Of a DNA stretch of 64,000 nucleotides, positions 46,901-59,400 are shown piece after piece; position 1 is the first letter of the stretch, and each line of letters starts with the position of its first letter. Under the pieces are notes generated by a model, which saw only the letters and a list, made by a program, of their open reading frames with translations, was not told the origin of the DNA and made no database searches. Source of the stretch: Trema orientale (Eukaryota; Streptophyta; Magnoliopsida; Rosales; Cannabaceae); NCBI GenBank assembly GCA_002914845.1, contig JXTC01000031.1, forward strand, positions 780,012 through 844,011, given 5' to 3'. The position numbers were made by a program, and so were the translations under genes.

Positions 46901-49900
46901 GGCTGAGAATATATTCGTTACATTAAATCAAAAAGTCAAATACTGTTTCTTTCTAAATCCAAACCTGCCATATCAAGAGAAGTCATAAATGATCCCGTAT
47001 ACACTCTATCAACTGCCAGTCCATGCTCCAGTTGTAACTGTGGTACTGCTTTTCCCGATGCAATCATCAGTTCCATCAGAGGAGTGGCACCTAACCTGCA
47101 AATAAATTTATTGCAATTATATTTTTGTAATTCATCCAAATAAGGTTGTATTATAACATTTCAATAAAAATCTATATATTTCAGACATTTTCATGCTCAC
47201 AGATTGATTCTGATAAAATATGCACGTCAAATGTATGTATATATGTGAAAATAAATGACCATAAACCTACCCATTAATCATAAGCACCACTCTGTTGCCT
47301 CTAGTAATCGGAACATAGTTGGTCTCCTGCGAAGATCAAATATTTGGACAGTATAAGACTGATATCTTGTAACATGAAATTCAAATGCTTTAGCTAAAAA
47401 CTCAGTTAATGCAACTTTGAAATTTTACTCAAAATACATCTTTAAAAACTTTAGACGCAAGAATACACTGTAGATTTAGAAGAGACATGTAGGGTACAAA
47501 AATAAGGGTGACTTTATCACCACTACTTAGTTAATTAAATTTTCATACATAATGGATCAAATAATCTTGAAGAAGAAGAAGAAGAAGATAAAAGGAGAAG
47601 AAAACAAAAGGATGAAATTCTCAAAACTAATAAATGGGAAAGTAATGTTTGAGGATTTTTTTTTTTTTTTTTGGGGTAAATAACTAATTTTGGAATAGAT
47701 GGAAATTCAAAAATTGTGAAAGAATATATGTTAAAAACTTCGAATTTCATAAGGAGCCCCGTTTAAAGAAAAGGGATGACACTAAAAATAAGTTGCTAAG
47801 TTTTCCAAACAACTCAGCTAAAAATTTTAGCAGAACTTAGAGAACGGAAAAAAAATATGGAATAGCAATACAAATTGCGTTGCAGCATTCTGTGTCCATC
47901 TTGCATGAGGCTTTCCATTTACCACTATGACAGGTCATCAAACTAACATGCCCTGTAATTTTAGCTTCTACATTTCCCTCCAAACCCATTTTAAGCAAAT
48001 CGAAACACAAAACTTCCAGTCAATGTGATTGTAAAACTTATCAACATTAATAGTACCTCGCCCACCCTTCATTTTATAATCATCCAAAACTTCATTAACC
48101 ACCAATTTAACAGCCAAATTCATTTCCCCGAGACAAAGTCTCTACGGGCCTTTTAGCCTCACCAAGGCAGCCAACATATTTAATTTAAAAAACTTGGGCT
48201 AAAATATTGTCATGACTAGCAACACGATTAAATGATCCGAAGTCACCAATATTACAAGATTCAGCTTTTTCAAAATAAAGACGAACGAAATTTTCATCAT
48301 TAAGTCCACATTTTTTAGAACAGTACAGAAACTTTTAAAAACAGAAAGGAGAAAAGAGGAACAAGAATTGGAGGGCAGGGAATCCATCACAAATCAACAG
48401 AAAACAAATAAAAAACCACATCAAAGAAACACAATCCCTAAAAAAGTCAGAAACTAAACAATCTCTAAAAACTCTCTCACCATGCATCCAAAATGCAACC
48501 AAAAACTAAAACTTATTCCACAGCTCTAGATATAACTATTCAGATTTCCTCTAATTTTTTCCCCCAACCATAAACCCCAACAAATGCCCAACACTACAGT
48601 GTTCTACAGTATTTAACCTTCTTTTATATATGTATGTAGGTGTATAATTCATTTTGCCTTTAGCATTTTGGGTTTAGTAAGTTTATTGATCACTCATTCT
48701 CATAGCATTCTTGGAAACATAATATGACATTCTTTAGAACCATTATTTTGGTTATTACCTTTTTATTGTCTTTAACAACAGTTAATTGTGTAATGAAATA
48801 ATGTGGTCTCAATTTAGATGCCTCGTTCTATTTATTCCTCAGTTGTTAACTAATGGAGTGAAAATTATGAAAGGAACCACAGAAACAGATAACATTGTTA
48901 GGAAACTGAACTGATCATACAGAATTACCAGACTACTTCTATAAGATGACACATGCAACTGGGTACAACCTCCGCATGGCATAAAAAATAATATCCTCTA
49001 GATTTTTTTGCCATATATTTGCAACTCACTTAAAAAGCACTCTCCCTAAAGCATTGAGTCATACCGATGATAATATCTGCTTTAAAACGTGAGAAACTAC
49101 TACTTCCACGGGTTGAAGGTCAGCCACTGCAGCACCAGGTTCTCCATGCTGTAAACAAAATAAAAATACACCTTTACTCAGCTATATGTATATATATCAC
49201 AGAGAATAAAAGTATTGTAGAGATAATAACAATTACAATTGTTGGAGAGTGCTAATTTGAAATATCTCATGTTAAGTTCATTGCATTAGTTTTAAACAAT
49301 AAACTCGAGATGTTATTTTTAGGCATCTTTAAGTCATGGTATACAAACTAGAAACAGTGAAGATATTTACCATGTTAAGCTAGTACGATGGAGATTACTG
49401 ATTTAAGCATAATGACATTGATTTAACTTACTATTCCAAGACCAAGTTCCATCTTTCCTGGGCCCAAACGATCTGAAGTAACTTGACCAGGCAACGTACA
49501 AACAGATAATGCAACACCCATTGTTCCAACCATTTCAGATGCACGTTTTGCTTCTGCAGCAACCTCAGAAAGAGAAAGCCCAGCAGCAGCTGCAGCCCCA
49601 GCAACCTAGTTTTTACAAAGAAGAACACATATCTGTAATTAGATTTTGTAAATACATACTTAGCAAAGAAGGTATTGTTTAATACATTTGAACTACAATC
49701 TCATGCTATAATCTGGATCTAACTGCATTATAAAAGGTTTTCAAATCTTCATACTAGAAGAAACCAAAAAATAAGCCTTTTAAGTAGGAATTTGCCAATT
49801 GAAAACAGTCTAATAGTTTTCTAAAATTCAAGTGTTTATTTGGCGTGTGATTGATAGCAATAAAACTTGAGTTGATACAGAGAGAGAGAGAGTGTGTGTG

Positions 49901-49958
49901 TGTGTGTGAATTCAAGTGTTTATTTGGCATGTGGTTGATAGCAGTAACACTTGAATTG

Positions 49959-50001
<43 letters not shown>

Positions 50002-51888
50002 CTTATGCACAAGAATAGTACCCGCCAAACCTCTTCGACCAGCTATGCCTCGAGGTGGAGGCAATGCACAATCATCTCCAACAATCACAGTCTGCAAGGT
50101 CAAATACAGTTCCACAATATTGTTATAAAAAAAATACAGTTTTATATTATTTTAATTAAACAAACAAAACAATTAGAGGATTAGATTGAGAAAAGAAAAC
50201 TCCATATGAAAGCATACCTCAATGTTATAACCTTCAGATTTTGCTTGTTCAGCGGCCAAACCAAAATTTAAGCGGTCACCGGTATAATTCTGACAACACC
50301 CAGATTGCAAAACCATAAAGCAAGAAATAATTTGAATGGCTCCTTAAAATTTGGCATACCACACTTCTCACTGTAAAATAGGTGTAAAGCCCAAGAGATT
50401 TTCCAATACAAATACGGGTATAACTCCTTTTATTTCCAACAGTAATTGTGAGTTGACACATGCATTTACATGTTGAGCGATGCCATAATACATTAAAGTA
50501 TAATCTAACAAAAGAAATTACCTTGACAATCAGAAGACACCCCATTGGACCAGTTACAGCTCGAATGCCCTAAAGTTCAACGATATCAGATTATCCTCTA
50601 ATTTTTATATAACTGATAGGGTGAACATCCTCTCTAATTACACGAATAAATTAGAAGAGATCAGAGCATACAGCTAGAATTGAATCCACCGGTGGAGAGG
50701 CAAAAACATCCCCACAAATAGCCGCTGTTAGCATCCCTTCCCCCACAAATCCAGCATGTGCAGGCTCATGGCCACTTCCACCTCCTGCATCATTAAGAAT
50801 TCAGAATACAACAAAAGTACTTCCAATACATGGCCAAAAACAATCCAAATTAAGCAGATCATTTAGTAGGGAAAATTAAAACACAATGTGTCGAATATTC
50901 GCCTTGTTTGTACTAGGTTTCTACAAATTAGTGCACTTCAACCAGAACATGCATCAAGATTTAACAGACTAGGTATCTGCAATCTCATCACATTCATACG
51001 ATGGGTGTATTTGGTGTCAATCAGTACACTATTTTATAATGAGACAATCTGAATGAGAAACAAATACTCAAAAGACAAATGGAATTAGAGGCTCCAACTT
51101 CCAAAACCTGATATAATAGCAACTTTGTTGTATGTTGCAGCTGAAACATCAGCACGTAATACAACTTTCACCTGCATTTCCAAACAGAGTAAAAGCTGAT
51201 GAGATGATAATGATTTTTTTAATACTGGTCAACCCGCTAAACTCTGCGATCTTTTGGAGGCAGGAAATTCTAGCACATTAAGGTAGGTTCGACCAAACCA
51301 CGGGTCTGACCACTCGACCTGACTCCCATGGGTAAGATTGTAATTTACTAACCTTGTTGCATACAAATTACCAAAAAAGGGGGAAAAAAAAATGTATAGA
51401 GCAAGAATATGACCTGAGGAAAACCATCTAGGTATTGAAGGCCAGGGTAGGTTTCCACAAGACCCTCAATGAATTCAGTCACCACATCTGCAAGATTACA
51501 CTTACACATGCATCAGCCAAAGCCGACCCATCTTGTGAACTTTGATCAGGAATGAATTTTAACTAATTAGAATTAACAAAATGACAGAGAAAAACCCATA
51601 GACCATTATTACTATTTAAACACCAACAGTATTCATTATTTCCAACTTTAATCCCAAATTGAACACCAAAACATAAATTGATAGGAAACAAGATAACTTG
51701 TACATATACATATATATAAGAATATATATGCATATATCTATACACACATTCGAATCTAGAATAGTAAGATTGTCAGCGCAATGCAAATGAATGAGATATA
51801 ATGTGAATAAAGAAGAAGCAGTTCAGGGAAATTCAAAGGCAATCGTACCATTGGGGTCGTTGATGAGCTTCTTTCCCTGAAAAGCCAT
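43928..51888 (-). CDS. DAK: ATP-dependent dihydroxyacetone kinase (DhaK-DhaL)
   Basis: Proposed exons (minus strand): 51888-51849, 51487-51414, 51171-51108, 50784-50672, 50569-50522, 50289-50218, 50091-50002, 49605-49432, 49148-49065, 47326-47271, 47095-46965, 46886-46794, 46583-46519, 45794-45651, 45564-45524, 44934-44851, 44749-44676, 44594-44482, 44406-44311, 44053-43928. They splice in phase to 593 residues, the usual length for plant DAK. It phosphorylates dihydroxyacetone or glyceraldehyde with ATP. DhaK half: [15 protein letters not shown] with His65 (general base) and GLGIHGEPGA with His226 (matches the histidine that binds substrate covalently in bacterial DhaK). A proline-rich linker (about 345-368) leads to DhaL, with [13 protein letters not shown] (Asp405, 410, 412) expected to hold the Mg-ATP. 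No targeting peptide is evident, so it is probably cytosolic. Intron 9 is the longest (about 1.7 kb). All key residues are present. Confidence 0.95.
49826..49999. repeat. Duplicated segment with GA/GT microsatellites in a DAK intron
   Basis: ATTCAAGTGTTTATTTGGC at about 49827 recurs at about 49910. Each copy ends in a GA run; the first continues into a GT run. The second GA run (49963-49999) stops right at the splice donor of the exon ending at 50002, so the minus-strand intron begins GTTCTCTCTCTCT. Confidence 0.9.
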
Positions 51889-52196
51889 GGCGATTGAGAA
51901 GAGAGAGGGAGAGCGAGCTAAAGAGAGAGGGAGAGGTTGGTAATGGTAACGGTGATGGTGGTGAAGACGAGGGCGTTATATATATATATGTATTACTATA
52001 TCTATATATCTATATCTATATATAATAAAGGAGTCAAAGCCCTCCCTCAAGTCTCACCAGGCGGAATACTGGCTGTTTCCGTTGTCTGAGACTCTCAGCT
52101 GTGCCTATGAGGATTGACGAATATTGGGCTTTAAGTAATCCCAATTTTCTCCTTTTTTTTATTTTATTTTTTTAAAGCTTTGGAATAATAATTATA
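51889..52196 (-). promoter_or_regulatory. DAK 5' UTR and promoter region
   Basis: On the minus strand, a CT-rich segment (51890-51945) directly before the ATG looks like a plant 5' UTR. AT-repeat sequence at 51975-52025 could supply a TATA element. A MITE starts at 52197, leaving about 300 bp of native upstream DNA. No transcript evidence is available. Confidence 0.4.
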
Positions 52197-52568
52197 AGTT
52201 AACTTCAAAAAATTATCTTAAAATTTGAGCTTTTCTCAATTCAAACCATATGTTTTGATTGCTGTAAAAAAAAATACCCTTATATTTTGAAATTTAAAAA
52301 GTTTCTACACTACGTCCATATTTTTACTAATTTATGCTAGTCCAAATAAAATTTTTGTAATTATTTTAACTGTTTGGATACAAGAATAACATTTTCTGAG
52401 TCTGAATTCGCAATTTTTGGAGAAATAAATTTGTAAAAATTAGAACACACAGTACAAATATTTTGAATTTCAAAATGTAAGAGTATTTTTTTTTTCTTTA
52501 CAAAAACTAAAACATAAGGTTTAAATTACGAAAAAGCCAAACTTCGGAGTTTTTTTTACAATTAATCC
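52197..52568. mobile_element. Foldback MITE, Mutator-like, perfect 9-bp target duplication (copy 3 of family A)
   Basis: ATAATTATA occurs exactly at 52188-52196 and 52569-52577. The ends are inverted: left AGTTAACTTCAAAAAA, reversed right GGATTAATTGTAAAAAA. The inner arms (AATTCAAACCATATGTTTTG against AATTTAAACCTTATGTTTTA) extend beyond 100 bp. The ends match the copies at 4732 and 35286. It sits about 300 bp upstream of the kinase start codon. Confidence 0.8.
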
Positions 52569-52890
52569 ATAATTATAAAAAAAATAATGTTCACGATATA
52601 TATATATGGATAGAATATTAATAGGCCAAACTCCTATAAGTATTAACGTAATTAACCTTTTATAGAATTTAGCACTCCTATAATTTTCTAAATTTTTTTT
52701 TAGGATTTTATATTAATTTTGATATTCATATATGATTTACCTAATACATAAAGGAAACTAGTTATTTTTTGTCATCGATGTATGCCCTTTTATTATAAGT
52801 CATATATCCTAAAACTGTATAGTATCAAAAACATTGACTAAATTTACTATTGTGATTACATATTGAGAATTAAACTTTAACTTTTCTGTA

Positions 52891-53452
52891 CGTTTGGTGC
52901 ATGGGATAAGATACAATTATAGGTTGGAATTGGATTAAATTATGTTTAATACTATCTTGTGTTTGGTGTAGTATTTAAAAAAAAAAAAAAAAAGAAAANA
53001 TGTACTAAAATGATATTGAAAAACCACTCAAAAAAAAAAAAAAAAAGAAAACAGTTTGGTGTAGTATTTGAATGACATATAATTAATTTTTTTTCTATAA
53101 ATTTGAAAATAAATGGCAAACTAATTTTAAAGTACTAAAATTTTAAACTCTAATAATCTTAATTAAACTTGAATACCCTTTTTTTAAGATCAACTTCTTT
53201 TTTGAAATGTTTTTTTAAAGATGAACATGAATAGTGAATAAAAAAAGGATTTTCAATTGCAGAGTGTAAACATACAAATTAGAGCTTGGGATTTCAAATT
53301 CCATTCATTTGAAAATATTAACAGTGCAAATCAGTTAGAGCTATATTTGTCTAACAAATATATTATCCGATCAAATATAATGCACCAAACAAAGATAAAG
53401 ATCAAGATTAAATAGTCCAATCTCATCATTTATCTGGTAAACCAAACAGTTA
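52891..53452. mobile_element. MITE-like element with GTTTGGT inverted ends
   Basis: The left end GTTTGGTGCATGGGATAAGA and the right end, reversed, GTTTGGTTTACCAGATAAAT are similar. Both arms carry ATTGGA then TTTAAT and a second GTTTGGTG further in. Two A-runs inside flank a duplicated GTTTGGTGTAGTATTT, and position 52999 is an unresolved base (n). No clear target duplication was found. Confidence 0.5.
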
Positions 53453-56104
53453 TTTGTCAAAAGTATTTCGATGACAAGAAGTAGTTATTTATAGTGATTT
53501 GAAATATGAATATTGTTACGTTCTATTGGTTTGACAAACCGAACTGATTTGTATCAAAATATGATTCGCTTTTATGTAGCTCTATCACATATGTCTATAT
53601 CATCATTTTTCATAAGCATTTTTCATAAACATTTCTTTTTCATGAATATTTTATGACCAGGTTGATTGATTGCTATGCACTGTTACCTTATTAAAATTAA
53701 TTGCTTTTAGATTCTAAATGCATATCTTAGACAGAAGAACGTTAATTTGATATTGAACCTAGACCACAATGAACAATTGTGGCAATATTGAACTTAGACC
53801 ATTACTGTGGAAATGTGTTAGATTCATATCATATGGGTCAAATGTGTCATTGTAAATCTTCATGTGATAAATACAGAATTTCAAATGCTTCTTATCTTCA
53901 ACTCTAGTATGAATATTTTTCACATGGATTTTGTGTGATCATAATTGTCAAAATAATATATTAAAAATATTATTGAAGGGCCATTGGGATAATCAATTTT
54001 GAAATAAATTTTTGCTCCATTAAATTTTTTATAGATGTTATAGAATTTGATTTGTTTAGAAGTAATGAATTCAGAAATCGAAACTCTTATTAAAAACTAA
54101 TTTTATAATTTTAGGGCACCAATCTAATAGGTAATTTTTTTATGTCGTTTTGACCGATTAAAATTTATTATGCGTATCTTTTTATAGTAAAAGATAAGAA
54201 AGAGAAATAACATTAATGATACACGTCGCACATCATTATAGTCGTTGGATTACCGTTAGATGATGATCCAATGACTAAAAAAAAAAAAAAAAAAGGGAAA
54301 ACAAACCTATTGGATTGAGAAACTTTTACCAAGGGCTAAAAGAAATTAAAAAAAATACCTATTAGATTGAGAACCTTTTATAATATATATATATATATTC
54401 AAGTAATAGAAATAATTGGTTAGTGGTTCTCGCTTACGGTGTGGACTGGCAAATCATATGGGGAAATTTGATTTAGATGAAATATTTCATGGAAAAAGCT
54501 AATTAGAGGGAAGCCAACAGTGTGATCAAGTATACCTTTCAGAAAAAGAAAAAAAAAAAATAGTGTGATCGTGTATAGGAAAAACTACAGTGTCACGTTA
54601 TTGATTAATTATGAACTATTAGTATTAAAATTTTAATTATTTCAATTAAGAAAAATAACATAGCAAAACGAACCAAACTACTATTCATTTAGGAAGTTTC
54701 ACTATAATTTTGACATAAAGCAAGTTGTGTTCATTATAATTTGTCCTCTTCATATATTAAAACCTATTGTAAGTGGCCTGGTGGTCTGCCAAGTGGCCTG
54801 GTGGTCTGCCAGAGGATCAATTTCCAAAAAATATAACATTCATTTGAACAGAAACTTGTGACCATGGAAGTCTCTAAATCCAAGATGGAGGACTTGGGCA
54901 CATTATAGACTAACAACAATTCAAGCTGATCGAGGAAATTCTCCAAGATTTTTGGGCTTAATCTGTCTTTGCTTAGCTCAGTATAGGGATGTTTCGTAAT
55001 ACTGCTAATCTGTTATCTCGCCATAGTCTTCTAAAATTTACATAAATAAATATACCAAATCCAATAAAAATGAATATGACCCAAAAGAGTTATTTTCAAT
55101 CTTGTTTATTTTGAGGTTTTAGTGGTAATCTGGCCATTAATGATTCATTGCTCGTTATAGAGTTCATCCATTGTACAAAAAAAAGTTATAAAAAAAAAAG
55201 AATGAGAGAAAATAAACGTGTTTACAGTATACGTTTCGAAATCCTAAAATAATATTGATTCAGGTAGTCAGATAAAGCATCTAATTGAGCATATCTGCAA
55301 GAATGATTGAGCATATCCATAAGGATCTCGTTGACTCTCACAAATTACAGCCGTGGATGACAGCCTGGAAAATCAGATTTTTTTGCATTTATGTGTTTTT
55401 AATGCTATGCTATTTTTCCTGATTGTACATGAGCTGTTGTAGAGTGTTGACATAATCTCAACTCAAAATCTGTACCAAATTTTAATACCAATACACACAT
55501 TGTGGCATATGAGTTATACCTATTTATTGATAAATGTAATTAATTTATATGTGATACATTTTAATGTATCAATTGAGAACTGACAATTTTAAACATTTGA
55601 TACAAATATTAGAATACTTAGCATAATCCTTTAGACAATAAATAGGCATACTACTTTAACACTTACAAGAGTAGAATAATTTTTCTCTAATCCGCCCACG
55701 AGCACTGCTAATGGGCACTTGTGGAGTTGTGGTGCTACTAAAAAAATATGCGGGATCCGTACAAATTCATGTGTGGCGCCCATTTGTATTAGTGACTAGT
55801 TCAAAGTACCACAACTCCATAAATGACCGCATTTTTCTTCCGCTCACCGTTCAAAATTTTTGTAGCTTACTTCAGAATTATTCGTTGTATGCTTTTCTTT
55901 TTCCCTCATGAACAACAGTGTATGTAGAGGCATGAACAACAGTGTATGTAGAGGTACCACAAGGTCCACAACTATAGAGCCACTTTCAAGGTCTTTCTTT
56001 TTTCTTTTTTCTTTTTTTTCTTTTTTTTTTCCCCCTCAAGAAAGCTTTATGGATAGTTAAGTTTATACACTCAAAATCATGCTGAACAAACATACAACAT
56101 AATT

Positions 56105-56143
<39 letters not shown>

Positions 56144-56460
56144 CATTTATATTTCACATAAAAAGCCAAACCACAAAACTTCACCTGATGACATAAGAAC
56201 CCCTTTTCTGTCTTTCTCGCTCTCTGTTTTCCTTCCTTTATTTTCCGAGTCTTTGCTCTTTGGATTAAGGATATCACATCATGGAATAGTTTGGTATGGT
56301 ATGGTATGAGGTTAACAGAGCAAAGCCTAGAGAGGTGGTTTGATAGACAAAAGGACACTCTTGTAATGCCTTTTACAGTAGGACCTCCAGTTCCATTCCA
56401 TCTCATTAATAAATAGGAAATACTTGTAATCTTATCTGGTGCCGCCGGTCCCATACCAGC
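53453..56460. other. AT-rich intergenic DNA with small duplications
   Basis: No gene is recognisable. It contains a perfect 20-bp tandem duplication (AAGTGGCCTGGTGGTCTGCC at 54771 and 54791), a perfect 24-bp tandem duplication at 55907-55930 and 55931-55954, and an AT microsatellite at about 56107-56141. The last few hundred bases next to 56461 are likely the 3' UTR of the BRCT gene. Confidence 0.6.
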
Positions 56461-59400
56461 TTAAGATTCCATAGCAGAAGCCTGAAAAGAAAAAATAATA
56501 TACACATTGTTTGAAACTGGCCTGCTTGGATGCAACTTATAGCAGTTTCTGCAAATAACATGACAAATAGACAAGGTGAAAGAAAGAATGTGCATTTTGA
56601 ATGGATAGAAGTGAACAAAATTATTCATTGTCCTATGTTCAAGTCTGCTTTGCCACTGAAGATGTTATTTAGTACCATGCCTTTTCATTTATTTACTTTT
56701 ACTACCTCCTAGTTTTTGGTTTTACGTAATTTCAACATTTTGAAGTAAAAAATTTTGTCTTTTGAGTCCTCAATCCTTAATTTTACCATCACGATGAAAT
56801 GCCAGCAGCATCACTACCTTAAGGCTAAAAAAAAAAAAAAAAGTGACAAGAAGTGAAAAACAAGGGAAGGTTTCCATTCATCTTTACATGTTATCATTTA
56901 TTGGCTAACACATGATACCAAAACAAGTCCAGAAGATCATATTTCGAACAGGAGTAAACAGACAGAAAACCATCAACTAATAAATGCATACCCTCGTAAG
57001 CAGCTCTGAGCAGCAGATTGATATTTCTTCAGCTGGTTCTTTGGAAACTGGAACCTCATCCTAAAACTTGACAAAGAGGACGAATAATCTTCATTCTGTG
57101 AAAGGGAGAAGTTTTCCTGAATGTAGACTCTTTACTATCCAACTAACCGGCTGCAAGAAGAGATACTCTTGATTTACATTTCACTCAGTTTAAAGCCACA
57201 GTGAAGACAAACTCTGACATCCCAAATTTTAGGGAATAAAAGCATACAACCATCGTGATGTCAATGGAAGACATTGTTTGAAACTTTTTAACGTTGCATA
57301 TTGGCATGGCTTGATATAAAACTTTTATTAATAGAATGTAATTGCAAATGCAGAGATATTAAGAACTGACCATCATTGGTATCTGCCGTTCACTGGCGCA
57401 TTGCCTCAAATGGCGTGATGCCATATTCTCGTCCTCAGTAACAATAGCTCCTACACATATCTGTTTCTTGTCCAGGCTATGGACCAACCAGTGGAGGGTT
57501 TTAAACACTCGCCCACCTCCATGCTAGTCAATGAAGAAGCAGGGAAAGGTAGATTAAGATTGTGATGAGCTCTTTGTCTAGTACGTGAAGAATGTACTAC
57601 CATTAGCAGGAAAACAATATTATACAAGGATAGTCATAACTGGGCACAGGGAACCCTCATCAGTTATTGCACAGTTGTTCCCAGAAAATCATATAGATCT
57701 ATAAGACTGTGACTAAGATGACAGTAATACAAACTTTTACAATAGAGAGCGTTTACATATGATGAAAAAAATGACAGAAGCATCTATTTCTCATAAAGTG
57801 AGGCACCCTTGATTCTTATGCTGTTTGTCATAATATACGCAGAGTAACCTTAATCATTGTTTTTCTTCTCATATTTTAAAGATGGAGGAAAAAGAATTAC
57901 GACATGTACTTTCTCTTGGTTCTCTTGCCAACATAAAGTGCATAGGTGACAAGCTGCTAAAAGGTGGGAGATGAGTTCGCTGCCTAAACATACTTTTCAT
58001 GTTTATGCCATCTATACGCAGATGAAAGTGAAAGAAGGAAAAAAAACAGCAACGACAACAAAGTACACAGTTTGTTCAGTGCATAATAAGCTGAGCTGAA
58101 GCACGTTAATTTTTCAAGAATAACAAGGTACGCAGACTTGACTAAAAGAAGTTAGTATTCACTAGTAAAGCTCAATTGCATATTCTTCAGACTTCTAACT
58201 TAAATCTAGAGCTGACGAAATTATGTGTTACTTCCAATTTTACTTGTAATTTCTAGTGTCAACTATACAAGTATATTTCTCAACAACTTTAGATCTTGAA
58301 CGAAAATCTTTCAGCTGATATCACTAAATTGAAAACTTAAATTCTGTTAAGATCTAAGACAAAGTAGTTTAAAATATTTCACCTAGAGCCTTCAAATTAC
58401 AAATTGCAGTCAGCAAAGACTTTAGTTTTCTTTCTTTGGTTTATGAAAATTAAAACAGAAAGTTTTATTAACAGAATTTATGTCAAAAGAAAAGAAGAAG
58501 AGAATAGACAAAAACATTGCTTTCTTATGGATATATATAGCCACCAGCTTCTAAATAAACAAAGACAATCTTTACTGGGAACCGACTGAAACTTGCTTCA
58601 GCAACCAACGGGCACCACAATTTTTAGTCCTCTCACAGTATAGAAAAAGTGGTCAGCTTTGTCATTCTGCCATTGACGCATATCACACCACAAAGAGCCC
58701 AAGTCTCCTCAGTTGAAGACGTAATATAACATAACCGTAGATATTTCAGGAGAAATAAGAATTAAGGTTGGAAACTTGAAAAATTCGTGTCAATCAATCA
58801 TGATATTAAATTTAATTGTTTATCCTGTTTCTGTCTAGAATTTTTGTACGTACGCAATGTTGTAAATAAACAAAACACAATGCCTCAATTGGAAATAGTA
58901 GAAAATAGAGGTCCTACAACTGTGGTTATTGTTAACCCTAACATTCTGAATTGAAGAAACAAAACGAGTGACTAATTAGTTGAGAAGAGGAAAAAAAAGC
59001 CTCTTGTATCTAAATATAACAACCAAAACTAAAATGCTATCGACTTTATTTTATATTAAATCCTCAAATATAAGCACCATTACAGCGCATCCCAACACAA
59101 ATTGCTAAACTATTTCCAAGTAGAAAAGAGAATCTTTGTTGTAGGAGGTGGAAAAAAATTTAATTATTAGTTGTAGAAAGAGCAGGAGATACATCAACAG
59201 GAGAACTGAAGTAGGAAGTTATGTATACAGAAAATAGCATTGAGTCATCAGTAAGAAATAAGTTGGATTACAAGCTACTGCAAGTATGTAATTTTAACAT
59301 AAGGATTGATAAGTACCTTGACTATTTTGGACAATTTGGTACAGAAATTACGCTTCCCATGAAGCATGATTCCTACACAGTTGAAGATACTATTACTGTT

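Noticed and set aside
57061..57118. Extending the BRCT exon to an acceptor at about 57115 (frame ENFSLSQNEDYSSS)
   Set aside because: That frame continues into the next segment out of the coding-like phase and stops at ISS-like codons. The acceptor before GATGAGGTTCC keeps phase 0 to the final exon.
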